7,683 nt of DNA, taken from assembly GCA_022013235.1 (NCBI GenBank), contig JAKLQR010000016.1, positions 1 to 7,683 of the forward strand, in the 5' to 3' direction. Made by a program: the position numbers and the translations under genes. Origin of the DNA: Thermodesulfovibrionales bacterium (GTDB lineage: Bacteria > Nitrospirota > Thermodesulfovibrionia > Thermodesulfovibrionales > SM23-35). A model generated the notes under the pieces. The model worked only from the letters and a program-made list of their open reading frames with translations, ran no database searches and was not told the DNA's origin. Positions 1 through 6,811 of this stretch are shown in pieces. Within the stretch, counting starts at the first letter, position 1. Each line of letters starts with the position of its first letter.

Positions 1-225
1 GAAGAAGATCTCGGTCAGCCAGATATCTGGCTCGAATTCAGAAAATGTTTCGCTAGGTTTTTGGGCCTATTCAGTGATGAGATCTGGAGTGATTTCTGCC
101 GCAAGATGCTTAGAGATATGATTGCGGAAAACGTGCAGTATGTCGAGACCCGGGCTGATATAGGGGGTCAGAATATCATAGAAGAGATACAGCATGATAA
201 CCCGGAATTTAAGGCTTGTTGTTAA
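1..225 (+). pseudogene. Adenosine deaminase-family (ADA/ADGF-like) fragment, cut at both ends
   Basis: Frame 1 is open from the window edge to a TAA at 223-225 (74 residues), and its start lies outside the window. Residues ~9-51 resemble the stretch of ADGF/ADA2-type adenosine deaminases before the second metal-binding region: a W-x-x-F helix, then 'GLFSDEIWSDF', then the strand 'ENVQYVETR' (compare E-D-N-V-x-Y-x-E-x-R in the family). Residues ~58-71 (IIEEIQHDNPEFK) resemble the following helix that ends in H/N-P-D/E-F. The catalytic half that should follow (His, Glu and Asp of the barrel) is absent. Instead the DNA becomes a sigma-factor gene in another frame at about 194-213. The assignment is by eye from short motifs; the truncation is clear if the family call is right. 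Confidence 0.5.
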
Positions 226-895
226 TATCGCAAAGAATTATGTAGGCAGGGGGCTTCCCCTTCTTGATTTGATTCAGGAAGGCAATATCGGCCTTATGAA
301 GGCTGTAGATAAGTTCAAGTATGAAAAAGGGTTCAAGTTCAGCACCTATGCGACCTGGTGGATCAGGCAGGCGATAACACGGGCCCTGATTGACCAGACA
401 AAGACCATCAGGGTCCCCGTACATATGATGGAATTTTACAACAAGGTTGCAAAGACTTCCAAAGAATTAACCCTGCAATTCGGGAGAGAACCGAGCAAGG
501 AAGAGATTGCCAAAAAAATAGGAGTATCAAGAGTAAAGGTCGAAGAAGTATTCAGGATAATACAGGATACCATAGCCCTTCAGACTCCTCTGGGGGATGA
601 AGGTTCAACGATCGAGGATTTCATCAGTGATAAAGACAGTCTTTCCCCTTATTCCAATACAGAAATCAATGATGTTACCGAATACATATTGAGTGTTCTT
701 GATACATTGACTCCAAAGGAAGCAGAAATTATAAGAAGGCGGTTCGGCATAGGATTTGAGAAGGATCATACCCTCGAAGAAGTGGGGAGGCATTTTTGCA
801 TTACCCGGGAAAGGGTAAGGCAAATAGAGGCGAAAGCACTGAGAAAGCTGAAGCATCCGAACAGGCTCAATGCATTGAAGGCATTGATCGGTTAA
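194..895 (+). CDS. rpoD: RpoD-like sigma-70 factor, apparently truncated at its 5' end
   Basis: Encodes 233 residues matching regions 2 to 4 of a group 1/2 sigma-70 factor, the RNA polymerase subunit that recognises promoters. Region 2.1-2.2 is at residues ~5-40 (NLRLVVNIAK, LLDLIQEGNIGLMKAVDKF). Region 2.3-2.4 is at ~45-75 (GFKFSTYATWWIRQAITRA, then the DQTKTIRVPVHM run into region 3.0). Region 3 covers ~79-150. The region 4.2 helix-turn-helix is at ~192-224 (TLEEVGRHF, TRERVRQIEAKALRKLKHP), very close to RpoD. Missing are region 1.1, region 1.2 and the ~40 or more residues that normally precede NLRLVV. An in-frame TAG lies at 179-181, and the upstream DNA reads as a different gene in another frame. 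The only ribosome-binding candidate is a weak GAAGAG at 181-186. Either this is a 5'-deleted gene or the contig is chimeric here. It converges on the PAS-GGDEF gene with a 40-bp gap that shows no clear terminator hairpin. Confidence 0.85.
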   Translation: MITRNLRLVVNIAKNYVGRGLPLLDLIQEGNIGLMKAVDKFKYEKGFKFSTYATWWIRQAITRALIDQTKTIRVPVHMMEFYNKVAKTSKELTLQFGREPSKEEIAKKIGVSRVKVEEVFRIIQDTIALQTPLGDEGSTIEDFISDKDSLSPYSNTEINDVTEYILSVLDTLTPKEAEIIRRRFGIGFEKDHTLEEVGRHFCITRERVRQIEAKALRKLKHPNRLNALKALIG

Positions 896-935
896 CCGAT
901 ATTATTTATAAATTCCCAAGCTTTTTGAGTCTCAT

Positions 936-2240
936 TCATACGTCCTGCCTCTTCTTTGTCCGTTTCTCTTCATACATCAGGGAATCGGCATGTGCAATCA
1001 GATCTCTTAATGAATACTGAGAATCAGGAGCATAGCGTGCTACACCGGCGCTTAGTGATATGAGAAAGCGGCGGGATCCCCTGGAATTAAAAGAGTCCAC
1101 AGCGTTTTGCAGCCGTATTCTGAACAGCGCAATATCGGAGTCGGCAGATTCAATCGCAAGCACAACAAACTCATCTCCGCCGATTCTTCCGAGGATATCC
1201 GATCCCCTGAACGTTTCTCTCATAATATTTGCGGTGTCTATCAATGCCTGGCTCCCCTCGTTATGCCCGAGTGAGTCGTTGATACTCTTGAGGCCGTCAA
1301 AGTCGATAAAAAGCAGGAACAGCTCTCTTTTCATCCTGTCAGCCACCTTGAGTTGCTGTTCTGCAAGGGTGAAGAACCCTCTTCTGTTGTACAAACCGGT
1401 AAGTTCATCGAAGAGGGAGAGGGAGCGGAGATCTTCCTCAAGCATCTTCCGTTCGGTAATATCGAATGCAGTGCCCAAACCTGCGGGGTTTCCGTGAAAT
1501 TGTGTGAGCGTCATGCTGATGTCAGCCCATCGTTCCTGACCATTTTTTGTAATAATTTTGAATTCATAGCGGGGTAAGACCGGCACGTTCTGCTGTCTTG
1601 CAAGTCCGCGTTGCTTTACCAGGTCACGAAAGGCGGGGTGCACAATGTCCCAGAAGTTCATATGAAAAAATTCTTCCCTTGAGTAACCGGTTAAGGAAAT
1701 CATCGTTGGATTGACATAGCAGAACTTCTCGCCCTGATAAATAAAAATGCCGGAGGAGGTTGTTTCTGCCAGCGCGCGGAATAATGCCTCGCTTTTCTGA
1801 ATTGACTGCTCCGTCTCCCTTCGTTCGGTGATGTCCCTCGCAAGTTCGAGTATCCCGGTTGTTTGAAGGGAACGGGAATCCAGAAACGGAACGGTGACAA
1901 TTTCGAGCCATCGCTGTTTTTCCCCGGGTGACGGAAAGGGAATGACCGCGATATCCTTTTTGTTGCTGTTGAGCGTCCGGAGACACGGGCAGCCGTCACA
2001 CGGTTCTGTCCGGTTCTGGTAGGCAAGATAACATTTTTTCCCCACCAGCGGCATCTGGTTCTGATACCATTGTTCAATGACAGGATTCACGAAAGAAATA
2101 TTCAAATCTCTGTCCAGAACAGTGATGCCGTCCTGTATGCTCCCGATGATATCCCTGAAGAGATTTTCCCTGACGGGGCATTGATTCGGATATTTTGCTC
2201 CATGGCCTTTTTGTGAAGGGTTCCGAATGTCTTTTCCCAT
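936..2240 (-). CDS. PAS-PAS-GGDEF cyclic-dinucleotide synthase (possible Hypr-type)
   Basis: This 434-residue soluble signalling protein has no membrane segment. PAS 1 is at ~26-140 and PAS 2 at ~148-268; each ends in the usual D-I-T-E-R linker (136-140, 260-264). The GGDEF domain is at ~270-432. The catalytic signature GGDEF is intact (354-358). An allosteric RxxD inhibition site (R345, D348) sits the standard five residues before it, and the metal-binding D313 lies in FIDFD. The nucleotide-binding Asn of 'IND' is N321. The second guanine-contacting position, normally Asp in 'GHxxGD', is Ser (S330 in GHNEGS). In the family that Asp-to-Ser change marks Hypr GGDEF enzymes able to make 3',3'-cGAMP, so the product may be cGAMP, c-di-GMP or both. 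PAS 1 carries a Cys cluster (C70, C81, C84, C86). The ATG has GAGGGAG (2250-2256) nine bases upstream. The gene is divergent from hisC. Confidence 0.93.
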   Translation of the reverse strand: MGKDIRNPSQKGHGAKYPNQCPVRENLFRDIIGSIQDGITVLDRDLNISFVNPVIEQWYQNQMPLVGKKCYLAYQNRTEPCDGCPCLRTLNSNKKDIAVIPFPSPGEKQRWLEIVTVPFLDSRSLQTTGILELARDITERRETEQSIQKSEALFRALAETTSSGIFIYQGEKFCYVNPTMISLTGYSREEFFHMNFWDIVHPAFRDLVKQRGLARQQNVPVLPRYEFKIITKNGQERWADISMTLTQFHGNPAGLGTAFDITERKMLEEDLRSLSLFDELTGLYNRRGFFTLAEQQLKVADRMKRELFLLFIDFDGLKSINDSLGHNEGSQALIDTANIMRETFRGSDILGRIGGDEFVVLAIESADSDIALFRIRLQNAVDSFNSRGSRRFLISLSAGVARYAPDSQYSLRDLIAHADSLMYEEKRTKKRQDV

Positions 2241-2413
2241 AGATCAAGACTCCCTCATTGCCGTGGAATTATTTTCGCTGAAAACCGCCTCTCTGTTTCA
2301 GGGTAAAGAAAAAGGTCAAAAAATACCCATTAATTACTTTTGATCTTATCATGGAGAAATACAAATTGCAAAAGCAGAACTTGCTTGATGAGAAATGGAA
2401 AGAAGGCAGAGTA

Positions 2414-2422
2414 TGGTATAAT
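2414..2422 (+). promoter_or_regulatory. Extended -10 promoter element ahead of hisC
   Basis: TGG followed by a perfect TATAAT (2417-2422) forms an extended -10 box (TGnTATAAT). I see no good -35 hexamer at 16-18 bp; TTGATG at 2385-2390 is 26 bp away. Transcription would start about 7-10 bases after the box, at ~2429-2432, which coincides with the hisC ATG at 2432. This would be the promoter of the hisC-hisB-cooC-usp-exchanger unit. The assignment rests on sequence match only. Confidence 0.5.
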
Positions 2423-2431
2423 TCCCTTGCT

Positions 2432-3487
2432 ATGGACATCAGGAAATTCGTGAGGCCGAACATCGTCTCTCTCTCCGCATACGAGGCCAGGGAAATCCCC
2501 TGCAGGGTGAAACTTGACGCAAATGAAAGTCCCTATGGATTCAGTGAGGCACTCCTCGCGGTGAAGTCCCTGAAAACCAACCGTTATCCCGATCCCGAAG
2601 CAAAGGAATTAAGGAAACTTGTTGCAAAAGACCTCGGGATCAAACCGGAAAGCATCCTCCAGGGGAACGGTTCTGATGAGTTGATCTATTATCTCATCAC
2701 CACATTCGGCGGGCCGGTCTTGTATCCGGTCCCGACATTTTCGATGTACGGGATTATTTCCCAGGCCCTCGGCGAGAGGCGTATTGGCATTCCTCTGGAT
2801 GAAAAGTTTGACCTTGACCTGAAACGCATGCTGTCGGCAGTGCACAAATACAGGCCGAAAATTATTTTCCTCAGTTCTCCGAACAACCCGACCGGGAATT
2901 GTTTTTCTTCAGAAAAGATTTTAAAAATACTGGAAGCGGCCGGTTCCACGTCTCTTGTGGTTGTTGATGAAGCATACCAGGTTTTTGCAGGGAGTAAGAG
3001 TTTTGTCAGGCTCCTTGATGATTCCGGGAACCTTCTCATTATGAGGACATTGAGTAAAATAGGACTCGCTGCCCTGAGGGTCGGTTTCCTGATAGCAAAA
3101 GAAGAAATTATCAGGGAGGTCAATAAGATCCGGCTTCCCTTCAACCTGAATTCCTTTTCGCAGGCAATTGCCTGCAAGGCCCTGAAAAACGGGAAACTAT
3201 TAAAACAGCACGTTCAATCTGTCATTGAAGAGCGGGAGATGCTTTTTCGTGAACTTTCGAAGATTCGGCAGATTACCCTTTTTCCATCAGAAGCGAATTT
3301 CATCTTGTTCCGGGTCAAAGAGCCGGACAGGATATACAGGGAGTTATTGAAAATGGGTGTGCTCGTAAGGAATATGAACGGCGCCGTTGCCGGATGCCTC
3401 AGAGTAACTGTCGGAACGAAGAGAGAAAATACTATTTTTCTGGCGGCGTTGAAAAGAATCATGAAAGGAGAGGCAGGTGCGCAATAA
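2432..3487 (+). CDS. hisC: Histidinol-phosphate aminotransferase
   Basis: Pyridoxal-phosphate enzyme of histidine synthesis that converts imidazole-acetol phosphate plus glutamate to L-histidinol phosphate in the cytosol. From the ATG at 2432 it is 351 residues, normal for the family, and begins MDIRKFVRPN as HisC proteins do. Fold-type I landmarks are LDANESPYGF (28-37), NGSDEL (79-84), SSPNNPTGN (148-156), VVVDEAYQVF (176-185) and the PLP lysine K209 in RTLSKIGLAALRVGF. The phosphate-binding Arg is probably in the R-T-L-S-K or L-R-V-G-F segment, and LRVTVGT (323-329) closes the domain. The frame stays open up to an ATG at 2351, but those 27 extra residues are not HisC-like, that ATG has no ribosome site, and the -10 box lies inside the stretch, so 2432 is preferred. 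No Shine-Dalgarno precedes 2432. The 3' end overlaps hisB by 11 bases. Confidence 0.95.
   Translation: MDIRKFVRPNIVSLSAYEAREIPCRVKLDANESPYGFSEALLAVKSLKTNRYPDPEAKELRKLVAKDLGIKPESILQGNGSDELIYYLITTFGGPVLYPVPTFSMYGIISQALGERRIGIPLDEKFDLDLKRMLSAVHKYRPKIIFLSSPNNPTGNCFSSEKILKILEAAGSTSLVVVDEAYQVFAGSKSFVRLLDDSGNLLIMRTLSKIGLAALRVGFLIAKEEIIREVNKIRLPFNLNSFSQAIACKALKNGKLLKQHVQSVIEEREMLFRELSKIRQITLFPSEANFILFRVKEPDRIYRELLKMGVLVRNMNGAVAGCLRVTVGTKRENTIFLAALKRIMKGEAGAQ
3464..3470 (+). promoter_or_regulatory. hisB ribosome-binding site inside the end of hisC
   Basis: AAAGGAG lies six bases before the GTG at 3477. This strong site decides the non-ATG start of hisB and places translation initiation of hisB within the last codons of hisC, consistent with translational coupling. 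Confidence 0.75.
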
Positions 3488-4085
3488 GGGGCACAGTACG
3501 AGAAAAGCAGATATAACGAGAAAGACAAAAGAGACGGACGTCAGGGTAATGCTGCATCTTGACGGGCAAGGGAAGTATGCCATAAATACCGCTATACCAT
3601 TCCTTGACCATATGCTTTCCCTTATGTGCAAGCATGGCCTCTTTGACATACGGCTGAAAGCAACCGGCGACATTGAAGTTGATGACCATCATACGGTCGA
3701 AGACGTGGGTATTGTTCTGGGAAAGGCATTAAAACAGACGCTTGGGGATATGAAAGGAATATCACGGTATGGAGAGGCGACCGTACCTATGGACGAGGCA
3801 ATCGCCTCTGTATCTGTTGATATCAGCGGAAGGCCATATCTGGTCTACAGGGTACAGTTTCCGAAAAAAAGCAAGATCAAAAAGTTCGACCCTGACCTTG
3901 TCGAGGACTTCCTTCAGGCATTTGTGAGCAACAGCAGCATCACGCTTCATGTCGAATCTCCGTATGGACGCAACACGCACCATATTATCGAAGCGGTATT
4001 CAAGGCACTGGGAAGAGCGCTCAGGCAGGCGGTTTCGATTGATCCCAGGGTAAAGGGCGTGCCGTCAACGAAGAAAGTTCTCTAA
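3477..4085 (+). CDS. hisB: Imidazoleglycerol-phosphate dehydratase
   Basis: Dehydrates imidazole-glycerol phosphate to imidazole-acetol phosphate, the substrate of the HisC reaction encoded just upstream. The protein is 202 residues, the single-domain form without the histidinol-phosphatase domain found in E. coli HisB. Both halves of the duplicated fold carry their metal-binding signatures: FLDHMLSLMCKHG (~43-55) and DDHHTVEDVG (~66-75) in the first, and NTHHIIEAVFKALGRALR (~167-184) in the second. ATVPMDEA (~101-108) and SVDISGRPYLVY are also typical. Translation starts at GTG with a strong AAAGGAG; the first ~10 residues (MRNKGHSTRK) are slightly longer than usual. It shares a transcript with hisC (11-base overlap) and is followed after 15 bases by cooC, instead of the hisH/hisA/hisF genes often found next. 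Confidence 0.96.
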   Translation: MRNKGHSTRKADITRKTKETDVRVMLHLDGQGKYAINTAIPFLDHMLSLMCKHGLFDIRLKATGDIEVDDHHTVEDVGIVLGKALKQTLGDMKGISRYGEATVPMDEAIASVSVDISGRPYLVYRVQFPKKSKIKKFDPDLVEDFLQAFVSNSSITLHVESPYGRNTHHIIEAVFKALGRALRQAVSIDPRVKGVPSTKKVL

Positions 4086-4100
4086 AAGAACAAATATTCC

Positions 4101-4880
4101 ATGAAAATCGCAATCACAGGAAAGGGCGGGGTTGGAAAGACAACTCTCGCTTCATTACTTGCCTCTCTCTTTGCGGATGAGGGGAGAAGGGTAATTGCCG
4201 TGGATGCCGACCCTGATGCAAATCTTGCTTCCGGACTGGGGATCTCTCAGCAGGAGGCTGAGAAGATAAAACCGATTGCAGACATGGCAGACCTGATCGA
4301 GGAGCGGACCGGAGCAAAACCGGGTGGTCCCGGCGGAATTTTCAAGTTGAATCCAAAAGTTGACGATCTGCCCGAAGGGATAGGCTACCGGAAGGGTGGA
4401 ATTACCCTGCTCACTATGGGCAAACTGAAGGATGCGGGGTCCGGGTGCTATTGCCCTGAGAATGTACTGTTGCGGACTCTTCTGAAACATCTGATCGTTG
4501 AGAGGAGCGAAGTCGTTATTGTCGATATGGAAGCAGGCATAGAGCATCTCACACGGGGGACTTCTGAATCGGTAGATGCGTTTATTGTGGTAGTAGAGCC
4601 GGGACAGAGAAGCATGCAGACTGCGAGAACAGTCGCGAAGATGGCAAAAAAACTCGGCGTCCAGAAAGTCTTTGTAGTTGCGAACAAGGTGAGAGGGGCT
4701 GAAGACATCGATTTTATCAGGAAAAATATTCCCGGGATGGAATTCCTGGGGGCTCTTTCCTTCAGCAATGCGGTCATGGAGGCAGATATCAAGGGAACAT
4801 CGCCCTACCTCTACGCGAAGGAGACGGTCGAAGAAGTAAGAACACTGAAAAACAAGATCGAAGAGAGAATCCTTTCATAA
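4101..4880 (+). CDS. cooC: CooC-type ATPase, nickel insertion factor for CO dehydrogenase
   Basis: A MinD/ParA-class (SIMIBI) ATPase of 259 residues. CooC proteins couple ATP hydrolysis and dimerisation to nickel delivery into the C-cluster of Ni-containing CO dehydrogenase (including CODH/acetyl-CoA synthase). The deviant Walker A is GKGGVGKTT (7-15, with the signature Lys K8). Walker A' is VDADPDANLA (34-43). The switch region is VIVDMEAGIEHL (139-150), very close to known CooC. A Cys-x-Cys pair, C116 and C118 in GSGCYCPEN, is the nickel-binding dimer-interface motif that separates CooC from other ParA-like ATPases. VVANKVRG (192-199) provides base recognition. No CODH gene lies in the window. 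Its ATG is 15 bases after hisB, with only a weak purine-rich site (AAAAGAA). One base separates it from the next gene. Confidence 0.88.
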   Translation: MKIAITGKGGVGKTTLASLLASLFADEGRRVIAVDADPDANLASGLGISQQEAEKIKPIADMADLIEERTGAKPGGPGGIFKLNPKVDDLPEGIGYRKGGITLLTMGKLKDAGSGCYCPENVLLRTLLKHLIVERSEVVIVDMEAGIEHLTRGTSESVDAFIVVVEPGQRSMQTARTVAKMAKKLGVQKVFVVANKVRGAEDIDFIRKNIPGMEFLGALSFSNAVMEADIKGTSPYLYAKETVEEVRTLKNKIEERILS

Positions 4881-4881
4881 C

Positions 4882-5733
4882 ATGGATATAAAAAAAATAC
4901 TGGTCGGCGTTGACTTCGGTCCTGCTACCGAAGCGGTACTTTCATATGCTGCACACTTTGCGCTCGCAACCGATGCGTCACTTACGCTGCTCTATGCGAT
5001 AGATTATCTCACAACCCCGCCGGCGTATCTCGCTCCTTACATGGAGAAAGAGAAGAAGGGGGCTCTGGACAATTTCACAGTCCTCCAAAAACAGCTTGCC
5101 GAACGGGGGATCAGGACAGAAACAGAAGTTACGGCAGGGAGGCTCCAGGAGTCCTTTGAATCAGCGATCAAAAAGACACAACCTGATATGCTGGTACTGG
5201 GGTTCGTGTCGCACACGTTCAGAAGGAGCAGTTCCGAGAAACTGATCAAAGGTCTCAAAATGCCCATGCTTGTTGTCCGGGGAGAAAAAGCCAGGACGGC
5301 CTCATCCGGTCCTGTGATCATAAAAAAGATCCTCTGCCCGGTTGATTTGTCTGAACAGTCGCAGAAGGCGCTTATAGTTGCGAAGGAATTGCAACGCACC
5401 TTATCGTGCAGCCTCGAAATCCTCTCGGTTATGCCTTACCACAAGATCAGAGGATTAACCTCGCAAGATGAAAGCGACAGGTTAATAAGGGAATTGCACG
5501 ATGATACAAAGAACCGACTTGAGAACTTCCTCGGAAATACCGGGATAGAGGAATCTGTGATTATTGATGATGGAGAACCCGGAGAGAGAATCCCTGCAGT
5601 AGCACAGAAACTGGATATTGACCTTATTGTCATTGGCGCCCGTGGATTGGGGTTAATAAAGGGGATGCTCATAGGCAGTGTTACCGATGCAGTACTGAAA
5701 ACGTCTCCCTGTCCTGTTCTTGTCATACACTGA
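4882..5733 (+). CDS. Tandem universal stress protein (two UspA domains)
   Basis: This 283-residue cytosolic protein is built of two Usp folds: domain 1 at ~1-133 (opens MDIKKILVGVDFG) and domain 2 at ~147-283 (opens IKKILCPVDLSEQS). Domain 2 keeps the ATP-binding signature G-2x-G-9x-G-S (G252, G255, G265, S266) and ends SPCPVLVIH, typical of ATP-binding UspA-like domains. In domain 1 the matching segment, GFVSHTFRRSSSEKLI at ~107-122, lacks those glycines, so it probably does not bind ATP in the usual way and may serve dimerisation. The precise role of such tandem proteins is generally unknown; stress or energy-state sensing is the family expectation. It starts one base after the cooC stop, and its own stop (TGA, 5731-5733) overlaps the start of the exchanger gene. 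Confidence 0.92.
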   Translation: MDIKKILVGVDFGPATEAVLSYAAHFALATDASLTLLYAIDYLTTPPAYLAPYMEKEKKGALDNFTVLQKQLAERGIRTETEVTAGRLQESFESAIKKTQPDMLVLGFVSHTFRRSSSEKLIKGLKMPMLVVRGEKARTASSGPVIIKKILCPVDLSEQSQKALIVAKELQRTLSCSLEILSVMPYHKIRGLTSQDESDRLIRELHDDTKNRLENFLGNTGIEESVIIDDGEPGERIPAVAQKLDIDLIVIGARGLGLIKGMLIGSVTDAVLKTSPCPVLVIH

Positions 5734-6758
5734 TGACCGGCAAGATTTTTTTTCTTCTCTTCGGGCTTCTCATGATACTCGCTGCTGCCGAAATCTTTAC
5801 GAACGGCGTAGAAGCTTTCGGGATAAAGTTCAACCTCTCTCAGGCGGTTATCGGAAGGCTCCTTGCCGCAGTGGGGACGACCATGCCCGAAACAATACTC
5901 CCCATAGTTGCAATATTTTTTTACAGCGGAAAATCTGCTGAAGACATCGGGGTCGGAGCGATTCTCGGAGCGCCGTTCATGCTTTCCACCCTTGCTTTTT
6001 TCCTTGTAGGTGTGACCGTGATCCTCTCGCATATCAGGAAACGGCGGAAATTCGAGATTCATGTCGAAGCGCTTTCGATGAAAAGGGACCTCCTTTTTTT
6101 TATCCCCATGTATGGCGCTGCGGTGCTGCTCCCCGCACTGGCAGGCAGGATATTTGCACTCCCTGTGGCCATACTCCTTATCCTCGGATATATATTCTAC
6201 GCATACAAAACTTTCTGCTGTAAAGAGAGCGCAGGCATCGAATATACAGAAAAGATGTATCTCTGGAGAATACTGACTTCCCTCAGTTTCGCGAAGAAAG
6301 AAAATCCCCATGTCGTCGCTATCGTTGTACAGATCGTCGTCGCCTTAACCGTCATGATAGCCGGAGCTCATACCTTTGTAGAGAGCCTGGAGCATGTTGC
6401 TGTCCGGTTCGGGATGAACCCCCTGCTTTTTGCCCTGATGCTTGCGCCGATAGCAACAGAACTGCCGGAAAAATTCAACAGCATCACCTGGACATGGAAA
6501 GGGAGAGATACGCTGGCACTGGGGAACATTACCGGAGCAATGGTTTTTCAATCCACCTTCCCCGTTTCCGTAGGACTGCTGTTCACCGAATGGAAGCTCT
6601 CCGGAATGGCTTTTTTTTCAGCAATGATTGCATTGACTTCCGCTTTGATCGTGCTCACGGAACTTATCCTGAGAAAGCGGATCTCGCCCTACACGATGCT
6701 TACGGGAGGAGGATTGTATTTAATCTATGCAATAATTTTAGTTGCAGGAAATAGTTAG
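5733..6758 (+). CDS. Sodium/calcium exchanger-family (CaCA) membrane protein
   Basis: Integral inner-membrane protein of 341 residues with about ten hydrophobic segments in two halves around a hydrophilic middle (~100-118 and ~160-192). The two alpha-repeats that form the ion sites of cation/Ca2+ exchangers are recognisable. Repeat 1 is GRLLAAVGTTMPETILPIVA (41-60, acidic E53) followed by GVGAILGAPF (73-82). Repeat 2 is LAPIATELPEKFNSI (237-251, with E243 and E246) followed by LALGNITGAMVF (261-272). Expected activity is cation (Ca2+ or another divalent) export against Na+ or H+; the substrate cannot be read from sequence. The motifs differ from the textbook GTSLPE / GSNIFN forms, pointing to a divergent subfamily. 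ATG overlaps the upstream stop by one base (TGATG) and has no separate ribosome site, so it is probably translated by coupling. No clear terminator follows. Confidence 0.85.
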   Translation: MTGKIFFLLFGLLMILAAAEIFTNGVEAFGIKFNLSQAVIGRLLAAVGTTMPETILPIVAIFFYSGKSAEDIGVGAILGAPFMLSTLAFFLVGVTVILSHIRKRRKFEIHVEALSMKRDLLFFIPMYGAAVLLPALAGRIFALPVAILLILGYIFYAYKTFCCKESAGIEYTEKMYLWRILTSLSFAKKENPHVVAIVVQIVVALTVMIAGAHTFVESLEHVAVRFGMNPLLFALMLAPIATELPEKFNSITWTWKGRDTLALGNITGAMVFQSTFPVSVGLLFTEWKLSGMAFFSAMIALTSALIVLTELILRKRISPYTMLTGGGLYLIYAIILVAGNS

Positions 6759-6811
6759 TAAATTACTTTAAGCAATATTCCGCTTCAGTGGATTGTTTGG
6801 ATTACTGATTC

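Noticed and set aside
896..935. Bidirectional terminator between the convergent sigma and GGDEF genes
   Set aside because: There is a short T-run at 922-926 but no stable GC-rich stem on either strand.
1060..1497. Plus-strand open frame of 145 codons inside the PAS-GGDEF gene
   Set aside because: It is Ser/Arg/Pro-rich with no recognisable motif and lies opposite the conserved GGDEF domain.
2351..2431. N-terminal extension of hisC from the ATG at 2351
   Set aside because: The 27 residues are not HisC-like, there is no ribosome site, and the stretch contains a strong -10 box; 2432 gives the family-standard start.
5436..6311. Long minus-strand open frame (291 codons) opposite the Usp and exchanger genes
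   Set aside because: The translation is rich in His, Arg, Lys and Cys with no domain or membrane pattern, while the plus strand encodes two clear proteins here; it is an antisense shadow.
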